Source: CAZJHM01 sp964545925 (GTDB lineage Archaea; Iainarchaeota; Iainarchaeia; Iainarchaeales; CAZJHM01). From it: a stretch of DNA of 59,896 nt. The notes beneath the pieces are model-generated. The model was not told the origin of the DNA. It saw only the letters and a program-made list of their open reading frames with translations, and did not search any database. Position numbers and translations under genes: made by a program. The stretch is from contig CAZJHM010000001.1 in NCBI GenBank assembly GCA_964545925.1, forward strand, positions 1 through 59,896, written 5' to 3'. Shown here one piece after another: positions 31,542 through 39,171 of this stretch. Position 1 is the stretch's first letter. Each line of letters begins with the position of its first letter.

Positions 31542-32048
31542 ATGAATAAAGAACTAGAAAAACAAGAAGAAGTAATAAAACAAGACATAAAGCAATTGAA
31601 AAAAGAAATTGAGGATTACAAAGATGTTGCTAAAAAAATGGAATCAGAAATAGAAGATTACAAAGATGTAACAAAAAGATTACAAGCAGACTTTGAAAAC
31701 TATATAAAAAGAATTGAGAAAGAAAAAGATATAATAAAAAGAAATACTGAGATTTCATTTATTAAAAATTTCATTCCAATAATTGAAACAATTGAAAAAG
31801 CATCTGAGAAAAACAAAGAAATTTTGCCTTTAATGGAACAAACTAAACAAATAATGAAATCAATAGAATTGGAAGAAATAGAAAATAAATATTTTAATCC
31901 TGAAAAACATGAAGCAATAATGACTGAAAAGAAAACTGAAAAAGATGGAGAAATTTTAGAAATTTTTCAGAAAGGTTATACTTACAAAGGATATGTTGTA
32001 AAACCATCTAAAGTAAAAGTAAATTTAAGAGGTGTAGATAATGACTAA
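31542..32048 (+). CDS. grpE: Nucleotide exchange factor GrpE
   Basis: Releases ADP from DnaK. A long N-terminal coiled coil (about residues 1-65) leads into ADFENYIKRIEKEKDIIKRN, and the C-terminal head shows FNPEKHEAIMTEK and GYTYKGYVVKPSKVKV, typical of GrpE. The ATG at 31542 with AGGGG six nt upstream is preferred over an in-frame TTG 30 nt earlier. Length 168 residues. It overlaps dnaK by 8 nt. The set is widespread in bacteria and patchy in archaea. Confidence 0.93.
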   Translation: MNKELEKQEEVIKQDIKQLKKEIEDYKDVAKKMESEIEDYKDVTKRLQADFENYIKRIEKEKDIIKRNTEISFIKNFIPIIETIEKASEKNKEILPLMEQTKQIMKSIELEEIENKYFNPEKHEAIMTEKKTEKDGEILEIFQKGYTYKGYVVKPSKVKVNLRGVDND

Positions 32049-33837
32049 AATAATAGGTATTGATTTAGGAACAAGTAATTCAGCAGCTTCTGTTTTAACT
32101 GCTGGAAAACCAACAATTATACCCAGTAAAGAAGGAGCAAGCCAATATGGAAAATCATTTCCAAGTATTGTTGCTTTTGATAAAGAAGGAAAAGTTGTAG
32201 TTGGAGAGCCAGCAAGAAGACAAGCTGTAACTAATCCTGAAAAAACATTTACTGGATTTAAAAGAAAAATGGGAACAGATTACAAATACAAAGCAAATGG
32301 AAAAGAATATACTCCTCAACAATTATCTGCATTTGTTTTAAGAAAGATAAAAGAAGATGCAGAAGAATTCTTGGGGGAAAAAGTTGAAAAAGCAGTTATA
32401 ACTGTACCTGCTTATTTTGATGACAACCAAAGACAAGCAACAAAAGATGCAGGAAAAATTGCAGGATTAGAAGTTGTTAGAATAGTTAATGAACCAACAG
32501 CTGCATCTTTGGCTTATGGTTTAGATAAACAAAAAACAATGAAAGTTTTAGTATTTGATTTAGGAGGAGGAACATTAGATGTAACTATTATGGAAATGAG
32601 TGATGGAGTCTTTGAAGTCAAGTCCACAAGTGGAGACACTGAATTAGGAGGAAGAGATATGGATGAAGTTCTTCTGAAATATGTTTTAGAAGAATTCAAA
32701 AAACAAGAAGGACTGGATTTGGAAAAAGACAAAGTTGCAATGCAAAGAGTAAACGATGCAGTTGAAAAAGCAAAGATTGAGTTAAGCACTGTTTTAGAAA
32801 CAGACATTAATTTACCTTATATAACTGCAGATAATTCAGGCCCAAAACATTTGAATATGAAAATAACAAGAGCTAAACTAGAACAATTAATTGACCCATT
32901 GATAAAAAGATGTGAAAAACCTTTAAGAACTGCAATGGCAGATGCAAAAATGCAAGCCTCAGATATACATAAGATAATCTTAGTTGGAGGGCCAACAAGA
33001 ATGCCAGTTGTTCAAAAGTTTTTAGAAAAAATATTAGGAACAAAAGTTGAAAGAGGAATAGACCCAATGGAAAGTGTTGCTATGGGTGCTGCTGTGCAAG
33101 CAGGAGTTTTATCAGGAGAAGTGAAAGATGTTCTTTTACTAGATGTAACTCCATTGACTTTGGGAATAGAAACCTTAGGAGCAGTTGCAACTCCTTTGAT
33201 TGAAAGAAACACAACTATACCTACTAAAAAAAGCCAAATATTTTCAACAGCTTCTGATAATCAGACAACTGTAGACATACATATTGTGCAAGGAGAAAGA
33301 CCAATGGCAAAAGACAATCGTTCATTAGGAAGATTCCAATTAACAGGAATAGCTCCTGCACCAAAAGGAATGCCTCAGATTGAAGTTACATTTGATATAG
33401 ATGCAAATGGAATATTAAATGTAACTGCAAAAGACAAAGGAACAGGAAAAGAACAAAGTATAAAGATTGTTTCAGGAGTAAAGCTTTCAGATTCAGAAGT
33501 TGAGAAAATGAAAAAAGAAGCTGAAATACATGCTGAAGAAGACAAGAAAAGAAAACAAGAAATAGAAGTCTTTAATACTGCTGAATCTTTGGTTTTCCAA
33601 ACTGGGAAAGTATTAGAAGACTATAAAGACAAATTAAAAGATGAAGAAAAAGCAAACCTAGTAAAACATAAAGAAGAACTAGAAGAAGAATTGAAAAAAG
33701 AGCCAAAGAATTATGAGGAAATAAAAAGAAAAGCAGATGAATTGCAAAATAAACTAATGGATATAGGAAGAAATATCTATCAGCAAGGTTCTAATGAGCA
33801 AAAGCCAGAAGACGATAATCAGGAAAACAAGCAATAG
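32041..33837 (+). CDS. dnaK: Chaperone DnaK (Hsp70)
   Basis: ATP-dependent chaperone. Nucleotide-binding domain motifs are IIGIDLGTSNSAASVL, VFDLGGGTLDVTIMEMSDGV, VNEPTAASLAYGLDK and ILVGGPTRMPVVQ. The linker (DVLLLDVTPLTLGIETLG) and the substrate domain with a helical lid follow. The C-terminus ends in an acidic, glutamine-rich tail. The 598 residues are slightly shorter than bacterial DnaK. Middle gene of grpE-dnaK-dnaJ. Confidence 0.97.
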   Translation: MTKIIGIDLGTSNSAASVLTAGKPTIIPSKEGASQYGKSFPSIVAFDKEGKVVVGEPARRQAVTNPEKTFTGFKRKMGTDYKYKANGKEYTPQQLSAFVLRKIKEDAEEFLGEKVEKAVITVPAYFDDNQRQATKDAGKIAGLEVVRIVNEPTAASLAYGLDKQKTMKVLVFDLGGGTLDVTIMEMSDGVFEVKSTSGDTELGGRDMDEVLLKYVLEEFKKQEGLDLEKDKVAMQRVNDAVEKAKIELSTVLETDINLPYITADNSGPKHLNMKITRAKLEQLIDPLIKRCEKPLRTAMADAKMQASDIHKIILVGGPTRMPVVQKFLEKILGTKVERGIDPMESVAMGAAVQAGVLSGEVKDVLLLDVTPLTLGIETLGAVATPLIERNTTIPTKKSQIFSTASDNQTTVDIHIVQGERPMAKDNRSLGRFQLTGIAPAPKGMPQIEVTFDIDANGILNVTAKDKGTGKEQSIKIVSGVKLSDSEVEKMKKEAEIHAEEDKKRKQEIEVFNTAESLVFQTGKVLEDYKDKLKDEEKANLVKHKEELEEELKKEPKNYEEIKRKADELQNKLMDIGRNIYQQGSNEQKPEDDNQENKQ

Positions 33838-33845
33838 GTATGAAA

Positions 33846-34832
33846 ATGACAAAAGACTATTACAGTATACTAGGTATTCCTAAAAAGGCATCACAAGAGG
33901 AAATAAGCAAAGCATATAAAAATCTGGCAAAAAAATACCATCCAGACTTGAATAAAGAAGCAGGAGCTGAGGAGAAATTCAAAGAAGTAACAAAAGCATA
34001 TGAGACTTTAAAAGATTCTAAAAAAAGAGAAATGTATGATAGGTTTGGGGATTCATATGAAAGAGCTTCTGGTTTTAGCCAAGGAGGATTTGATTTCTCA
34101 GATATATTTAGAGGAATGGGATTTGATTTTGAGAGTTCTGGTTTTGGGTTCTCGGACTTTTTTGGAGGACAAGGATTTGGAACATCTGAAAGAAGACAAA
34201 CTCAAACCTATGCTGAAATAGTAATAGAATTTATGGATGCTGTTAAAGGAAAAGAAATTGAAGTCGAAATTCCAGAGTTTGAGAAATGTTCAAGTTGTAA
34301 TGGAACTGGGCAAGAAAGAAAAGAAATGAGAAGTCCGTTTGGTTTGTTTATGATGCAAGGAGCTTGCGGAAGATGTGGGGGAACAGGGAAAATTGAAAAA
34401 AAAGGTAAAAAAGAAAAAGTAAAAATTGAAATTCCAGCTGGAGTTTTAAATGGGGAGAGAATAAAAAATAAAGATATTATTTTTGTAGTCCGAATAAAAC
34501 CTCACAAATACTATAAGAGAGATGGTAATGATTTGTATATAGAAATTCCTATTGGAATATCAGAAGCAATGCTTGGGACAGAAATTGAAGTTCCAAGTCC
34601 ATATGGAAAAGAAAAACTAAAGATTCCAGCAAATACAAATGAGGGAACTATATTAAGGATTAAAGGAAAAGGAATAAAAGATTCAAGAAATTATGTAGGT
34701 GATTTATACATAAAAATCATCTTGGAATTACCTAAAAACCTCTCTAAGAAACAAAAACAAATTCTTCAAGATTTTTTGGAAGAAGAAAAATCCTCAATAA
34801 CTGAAAAAAGAAAGAAGATTTTTTTCAATTAA
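33846..34832 (+). CDS. dnaJ: Chaperone DnaJ with a reduced zinc finger
   Basis: Co-chaperone stimulating DnaK ATPase. The J domain (residues 1-65) contains the HPD motif in KKYHPDLNK. A Gly/Phe-rich segment follows (about 75-120). The zinc region has only two CxxCxGxG copies (CSSCNGTG and CGRCGGTG) instead of four, so it keeps repeats 1 and 4 (zinc centre I) and lacks centre II. C-terminal substrate-binding domains complete the 328 residues. The ATG at 33846 is preferred over one two codons upstream because MTKDYYSILG is the normal N-terminus. Confidence 0.95.
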   Translation: MTKDYYSILGIPKKASQEEISKAYKNLAKKYHPDLNKEAGAEEKFKEVTKAYETLKDSKKREMYDRFGDSYERASGFSQGGFDFSDIFRGMGFDFESSGFGFSDFFGGQGFGTSERRQTQTYAEIVIEFMDAVKGKEIEVEIPEFEKCSSCNGTGQERKEMRSPFGLFMMQGACGRCGGTGKIEKKGKKEKVKIEIPAGVLNGERIKNKDIIFVVRIKPHKYYKRDGNDLYIEIPIGISEAMLGTEIEVPSPYGKEKLKIPANTNEGTILRIKGKGIKDSRNYVGDLYIKIILELPKNLSKKQKQILQDFLEEEKSSITEKRKKIFFN

Positions 34833-34849
34833 AGGTTTTTATGATAAAA

Positions 34850-35425
34850 TTAAAGATATCTAGCTCTTTTTTCTATTTTCTCAACTTGAGATTCTACTTC
34901 TTTGTCTGCATACCCGCGAATTATCTCTTGCCAAGCTTTGGAAAGTTCAGGATGAGTAGAAGAAAATGTCTTTTTGAGATTTAACAAATCAACTGCTTTG
35001 TCTTCCAAACGAGAAGAACGGAAAGACAAACCAAAATCAATAAAAAATAGTTTTTTTCCATCTACAAGAATATTTGAACTAGTTAAATCCCCATGGATTA
35101 AGCCTCCTTTATGCATTTGAGAGATTTGTTTGCCTAAAAGAAAACAAAGGGTTTTGTAATTAAGAGGGGAAAGAAAAGTTTGAAGTTTTTCATAAGGCAA
35201 ATATTCTAAAAAAAGAGTTGTTTCTTTTTTAGAAACAACACTTGGAGAATTTAAGCCTAAACGACGAGAATAAGAGAGGGATTTTTCTTCTCTATTTGTT
35301 CTTTGTAATCTGATTTCTTTGTCTAAAAAAGGATTTCTGTAAGATTTAGAAAGTCTTTCTTTCTTTATTATTCCATCTGAAAGAGAAATTACTGCTTCTG
35401 CTCCTTGATAAAGTATTTTATCCAT
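34850..35425 (-). CDS. bud32: KEOPS kinase Bud32 (PRPK)
   Basis: Atypical small protein kinase/ATPase that activates Kae1 in the KEOPS complex. Visible residues: nucleotide-loop GAEAVISLSDG, catalytic HGDLTSSNIL (D113, N118) and DFG in FIDFGLSF (D130). No activation segment follows, as usual for Bud32. The start at 35425 is chosen because a TATA (35447-35457) is centred 27 nt before it. Length 191 residues. It is separate from kae1, unlike the fused gene in many archaea. Confidence 0.93.
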   Translation of the reverse strand: MDKILYQGAEAVISLSDGIIKKERLSKSYRNPFLDKEIRLQRTNREEKSLSYSRRLGLNSPSVVSKKETTLFLEYLPYEKLQTFLSPLNYKTLCFLLGKQISQMHKGGLIHGDLTSSNILVDGKKLFFIDFGLSFRSSRLEDKAVDLLNLKKTFSSTHPELSKAWQEIIRGYADKEVESQVEKIEKRARYL

Positions 35426-35446
35426 AAAACTAAAAGCAAAACACAG

Positions 35447-35457
35447 CTTTTTAAACC
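35447..35457 (-). promoter_or_regulatory. TATA box of bud32
   Basis: GGTTTAAAAAG on the minus strand, centred 27 nt from the bud32 ATG at 35425; leaderless spacing. Confidence 0.5.
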
Positions 35458-35536
35458 TTTTCAAAGGAAAAATAAATATACGATTTAAAGACAGCTTTCC
35501 AATACCAATAGGACTGGAAAGAAAAAGGTGTTTTAA

Positions 35537-36031
35537 ATGACAAAAAAAGAAGACGAAATAGTGGAAGATATTGTTGAAGAACTAAAGGAAGAAGAAAAGA
35601 AAGCTGAGAAAAAACCTAAAAAAGAAAAGAAAAGAAAAATAAGAGAATTCTCAGATTTAAAGCCAGAAGAAGTAAAGGCAATTATACTTGACTTAAATAA
35701 TAAAGGAAAGACAAAAAGTGAGATAGGAGTAATACTAAGAGAACAACATGGAGTTCCAAAAGCAAGTGTTATACTTAAAAAATCAATTGGAGAATTTTTA
35801 AAGGAAGAAAAAATAACTCAAGATATACCTGAAGACTTAATGAGTTTAATAAGGAAAAATGTTTCATTAAAATCACATTTAGGAACTAATAAAAAAGACT
35901 ATACTGCAAAAAGAGGATATGAATTATCTCTTTCAAAAATTAGAAGATTAGTCAAATACTATAAAATGAATAAAAAACTCCCAGATAAATGGGTTTATAC
36001 AGATGAAATCGGAACTTTATTGGTGAAGTAA
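35537..36031 (+). CDS. rps15: Ribosomal protein uS15
   Basis: Small-subunit protein forming an intersubunit bridge. The core begins near residue 40 (FSDLKPEEVKAIILDLNNKG, KSEIGVILREQHGVPKASVI) and ends RRLVKYYKMNKKLPDKWVY. Residues 1-38 are an extra acidic/lysine-rich extension. Length 164 residues. AGGTG lies upstream of the ATG. The stop is followed at once by a tiny ORF and rps3ae. Confidence 0.96.
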   Translation: MTKKEDEIVEDIVEELKEEEKKAEKKPKKEKKRKIREFSDLKPEEVKAIILDLNNKGKTKSEIGVILREQHGVPKASVILKKSIGEFLKEEKITQDIPEDLMSLIRKNVSLKSHLGTNKKDYTAKRGYELSLSKIRRLVKYYKMNKKLPDKWVYTDEIGTLLVK

Positions 36032-36032
36032 A

Positions 36033-36131
36033 ATGTTTAAGATAAAAATCCAAAAAGACAATAAAATAGTTAGCCAAGGTAATTATACAGCTAAAGAAAT
36101 AGACAAAATAATAATGGAGTTAGGTGAATAA
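36033..36131 (+). CDS. Predicted 32-residue small protein between rps15 and rps3ae
   Basis: Not recognised. The frame MFKIKIQKDNKIVSQG..., 32 codons, starts one base after the rps15 stop with GGTGA (36022-36026) correctly placed upstream. It ends overlapping the GGTGA of rps3ae, so it fills the gap exactly as a coupled gene would. Residues 2-15 look like a beta strand and the rest like a helix. Some archaea keep the KEOPS subunit gene pcc1 near rps15/rps3ae; this product is far too short to call Pcc1. Confidence 0.45.
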   Translation: MFKIKIQKDNKIVSQGNYTAKEIDKIIMELGE

Positions 36132-36132
36132 G

Positions 36133-36750
36133 ATGGCAAAAGAAAAAACAACTGAAAAACCAACAAAAAAGAATGCTCCTAAAACAAAGGTTAATGTTGA
36201 TAAATGGAAAAGAAAAATAAATGTAAGAATAATTGCTGATAAAAATTTTGATAACAAAGAATTGGGAGAAACAATGGCAACAAAGCCAGAAAATATAATT
36301 GGAAGAAAAATAAAAGTTAATATGGCTGATTTAACAGGACAAAGACAAAAAAGACATGTAAAAATTATATTTGCAATAAAATCAATTGAAGGAAATTTAG
36401 CAAAGACTCAAGCAATGGGATTTGATACTTCTCATGGATATCTTTCAAGAATAGTCAGAAAAAGAAACAGTAAGATAAGCACTATTTTAATAGATAAAAC
36501 AAAAGATAAAAAAACTGTAAAAACAACATTGACTGCAGTTGCAGGAGTAAAAGTTCCAGAAAGCACAGAAAAAGAAATAAGAAAAACTCTAACTACTGAC
36601 TTAAAAGAAGAAATGAACAAAAAGGATTTTGATTTATTTCTTCAAGAACTTTTATTTGGGGGATTTGTGTCTCGCTTGTTTAAAAAGATAAACAAAGTTG
36701 CTCCAATAAAAAGAATTGAGATTGAAAAAGTATTAGTTCTCAAGGAATAG
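36133..36750 (+). CDS. rps3ae: Ribosomal protein eS1 (S3ae)
   Basis: Archaeal/eukaryotic small-subunit protein near the mRNA exit. VDKWKRKINVRIIADKNFDN, GRKIKVNMADLTGQRQKRHV and DTSHGYLSRIVRKRNSKI are diagnostic. From the ATG at 36133 (5 nt after GGTGA) it has 205 residues. The in-frame GTG upstream is part of the Shine-Dalgarno. Confidence 0.95.
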   Translation: MAKEKTTEKPTKKNAPKTKVNVDKWKRKINVRIIADKNFDNKELGETMATKPENIIGRKIKVNMADLTGQRQKRHVKIIFAIKSIEGNLAKTQAMGFDTSHGYLSRIVRKRNSKISTILIDKTKDKKTVKTTLTAVAGVKVPESTEKEIRKTLTTDLKEEMNKKDFDLFLQELLFGGFVSRLFKKINKVAPIKRIEIEKVLVLKE

Positions 36751-36752
36751 AT

Positions 36753-37427
36753 ATGATTTCTGCTTTGACAATTGCAATTTTTGTTTTTTTATTCTTAGTT
36801 TTTGTAATTGCTATTTACTTCAAAAAGCTAGATATCAAAGGAGGAATATTAGCATTTATTTTAGGAATAACTATATATTTCTATCAAGGTTTGTTTATTT
36901 TGGTTCCCATTTTAGTCTTCTTTATATCATCAACAGTAATTGATGCTTTTAAAAAGAAAAAACATAAAGCAAGAGGAATAGGAAATGTTTTAGGTAACTT
37001 GGGTGTGGCTCTTTTGCTTCTTTTAATTGAATTTATTTCAGGATATACATTAATTGTTCCTATATATGCTTCTATTGCTGGAGCTTTCTCTGATACTATT
37101 TCTTCTGAATTAGGAATGTTTTCAAAAGAAAAACCAATAGATATAGTTACAAGGAAAAATGTTAAAAAAGGGACAAATGCTGGAATAACTATTTTTGGAA
37201 CTTTGTGCGGATTAATTGCAGCTTTTATTCTCTCAGGAATCTTCTTTTACTTCACTGGTTTGCTAAAAGAAGCAATAATAATTGGAATTGCAGGATTTGC
37301 AGGAACTATAATTGATTCTTTATTAGGAAAGCTTGAGAATAAAGGAAAATTAGAAAATGACCAAGTCAACTTCTTAGCCACAGCTGGTTCAGGATTAATA
37401 GCTTGGCTAATTCTTATTCTGATTTGA
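36753..37427 (+). CDS. DUF92-family membrane protein
   Basis: Integral membrane protein of 224 residues with about six helices. Conserved DUF92 elements are RGIGNVLGNLGVALLLLL, GAFSDTISSELGMFSK, GTNAGITIFGTLCGLIAA and FAGTIIDSLLGKLE. The family includes plant VTE6, a prenyl-phosphate kinase, so a role with isoprenoid phosphates is possible but unproven. It starts two bases after rps3ae and lies just upstream of carS, another prenyl-lipid enzyme. Confidence 0.8.
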   Translation: MISALTIAIFVFLFLVFVIAIYFKKLDIKGGILAFILGITIYFYQGLFILVPILVFFISSTVIDAFKKKKHKARGIGNVLGNLGVALLLLLIEFISGYTLIVPIYASIAGAFSDTISSELGMFSKEKPIDIVTRKNVKKGTNAGITIFGTLCGLIAAFILSGIFFYFTGLLKEAIIIGIAGFAGTIIDSLLGKLENKGKLENDQVNFLATAGSGLIAWLILILI

Positions 37428-37435
37428 ATAGTTCT

Positions 37436-37446
37436 GATTTAAAAAA
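37436..37446 (+). promoter_or_regulatory. TATA box of carS
   Basis: GATTTAAAAAA centred 26 nt upstream of the carS ATG (37467); no Shine-Dalgarno. Confidence 0.45.
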
Positions 37447-37466
37447 ACTATGGTTTTCTTTCTTAT

Positions 37467-37961
37467 ATGATTGAACTATTAAGATTGTTTTTGATAATAG
37501 TTCCTATGTATTGTGCTAATGGTTCTGCTTTAGTTTTTGGGGGTAAAAAACCTTTAGATTTTGGGATTAAATTTATTGATAAAAAACCTATTTTTGGCAA
37601 AGGAAAAACAATAAAAGGAAGTTTAGCTGGATTAGGAGCAGGGACTCTGGCAGGAACACTTTTATTTGCTTTTGGTTTAGGATTTGAAAATTACTTGTTA
37701 TTTTCTTTCTTGTCTTCTTTAGGAGCTATATTTGGAGATTTAGTAGGCTCATTTATAAAAAGAAGAATAAATATTGCTCCTGGAAAAGACTTATTTCTTA
37801 TAGATCAATTAGATTTTGTAATTGGAGCTCTTTTATTCACTTACGGAATATTATATCCTAGTATTTATGAAATATCAGCAATTATAATATTGACAATATT
37901 TATGCATAAAGCAACTAATTATTTGGCTTTTGTATTGAAACTTAAAAAGGTGCCTTGGTGA
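37467..37961 (+). CDS. carS: CDP-archaeol synthase CarS
   Basis: Transfers CMP from CTP to unsaturated archaeol phosphate (DGGGP) to make CDP-archaeol, the branch point of archaeal phospholipids. The 164 residues carry four to five membrane helices and the family motifs KPIFGKGKTIKGSLAG, GDLVGSFIKRRINIAPGKD and LIDQLDFVIGAL. Its presence shows that the cell makes archaeal ether lipids, so it needs isoprenoid units, presumably from the MEP cluster in this window. It overlaps the downstream archaeosortase-like gene. Confidence 0.93.
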   Translation: MIELLRLFLIIVPMYCANGSALVFGGKKPLDFGIKFIDKKPIFGKGKTIKGSLAGLGAGTLAGTLLFAFGLGFENYLLFSFLSSLGAIFGDLVGSFIKRRINIAPGKDLFLIDQLDFVIGALLFTYGILYPSIYEISAIIILTIFMHKATNYLAFVLKLKKVPW

Positions 37962-38413
37962 AATACAAATTTATCATAAAATTCTTGATTATCTTTCTTC
38001 TATTGCAATATTTAATACTTAATATAGATCTAATTGGTTTAGAAACAACAATAGCACAAATAGAAGGAAAAATATTGGGTTTGGAAAATTTTAACAATGT
38101 GATTTTAAAAGAAGATATAGCTTTTGTAATTGGCCCAAACTGCACTGGATTATTGAATTCAGCAATATTAGTTGCTTTAGTTTTTTCATTTAGAAAACCT
38201 AAACTTGATAAGAAAATAATGTTTTTAGCAGCAGGAATATCTATCATACTTCTAGTAAATTTGATAAGATTATATTTAATTTTGCTTGCTCCTAGCGAAT
38301 ATGTTTCTATATTACACACTTTAAGTTGGTATATTAATTCTATTATAGTTCTTGGGTTATGGTATTGGTTTATGAAAAAGGAACTAAAGTCATTTAATGA
38401 ACTAAAAGAATGA
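37958..38413 (+). CDS. Archaeosortase/exosortase-family protein
   Basis: Multi-helix membrane protein of 151 residues with the archaeosortase catalytic triad pattern: C62 in GPNCTGLLNS, R104 in VNLIRLYLIL and H120 in SILHTLSW. Such enzymes process proteins bearing C-terminal tripartite sorting signals and, in haloarchaea, are linked to lipid attachment. The GTG at 37958 is favoured (5 nt after GGTG); a TTG one codon earlier is possible. It overlaps carS by 4 nt. No substrate with a sorting tail is recognisable in the window. Confidence 0.83.
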   Translation: MKYKFIIKFLIIFLLLQYLILNIDLIGLETTIAQIEGKILGLENFNNVILKEDIAFVIGPNCTGLLNSAILVALVFSFRKPKLDKKIMFLAAGISIILLVNLIRLYLILLAPSEYVSILHTLSWYINSIIVLGLWYWFMKKELKSFNELKE

Positions 38414-38420
38414 TTTATAT
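38414..38420 (+). promoter_or_regulatory. TATA box of the PRTase-like gene
   Basis: TTTATAT centred about 26 nt before the ATG at 38443; leaderless spacing. Confidence 0.45.
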
Positions 38421-38442
38421 TCCTTTAAGACAAAAATAGTAT

Positions 38443-39171
38443 ATGCCGCCAAGCGAAAAATTATTAAAAGATTTACAAAAAGGACTGTCTGAATTAACTA
38501 GATATATAGAAAAAAACAAGATAGAAACAATAGTAATTACTGGGAAAAGTGCATTTATTGCAAGAAACTTATTAAGGGAATATTGGATTCAGACTAGAAA
38601 TCCAATGATAGATAGAATAAAATTCTTCAGTTTAGGGGACAGAACAAGCCAAATGAAACAACGAATTTTTGAGGAAAAAAAAGAAAAATCTTATGTTCTA
38701 CAAACAGAAGATATAGAATGGTTTAAAGGAATAGATGGGGGAAAATTAGCAAAAACTCTTGAAAAAGAAAAAAACAAAAGAGTAATGATTTTAGACGAGG
38801 TTGTGTCAAGTGGAAGAACTCTATTTTTATTAAAACAGATTTTTAAATCAATGGGGTTTAAAGACATTAAATTAGCAGCCATAGGTTCTTTAGATTTAAA
38901 GTATAATTCTGAAGTTAAAAGAAATGTATTTGTGCCTAAAGTATTACAATACAGAAGAGATATTATCTATTTATATGGATTAAGAAGAAAACTTTATAGC
39001 TATGTAACAAATCAAGACAAACCTAGAAGAACACAGGAATATCTAAGAGAACTTGCTCAAACAGAAAATCTAAAAAATAAAAAAATAGTGGATAGATTTG
39101 GAGAATATGTAAGAGAAAATCCTGAACCACTTAAAAAAGGATTTTTCAGAAGATTGTTTAGAAGATATTAG
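38443..39171 (+). CDS. Phosphoribosyltransferase-like protein
   Basis: A PRTase-fold protein of 242 residues. The PRPP-binding loop signature is clear in RVMILDEVVSSGRTLFLL (about residues 111-128), and VITGKSAFIARNLL may form the PPi-side loop. The base specificity cannot be told: it does not resemble Apt, Hpt, PyrE or Upp closely. The C-terminal 80 residues are basic and helical, ending FFRRLFRRY. The 3' end overlaps secD tail to tail by 4 nt. Confidence 0.65.
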   Translation: MPPSEKLLKDLQKGLSELTRYIEKNKIETIVITGKSAFIARNLLREYWIQTRNPMIDRIKFFSLGDRTSQMKQRIFEEKKEKSYVLQTEDIEWFKGIDGGKLAKTLEKEKNKRVMILDEVVSSGRTLFLLKQIFKSMGFKDIKLAAIGSLDLKYNSEVKRNVFVPKVLQYRRDIIYLYGLRRKLYSYVTNQDKPRRTQEYLRELAQTENLKNKKIVDRFGEYVRENPEPLKKGFFRRLFRRY

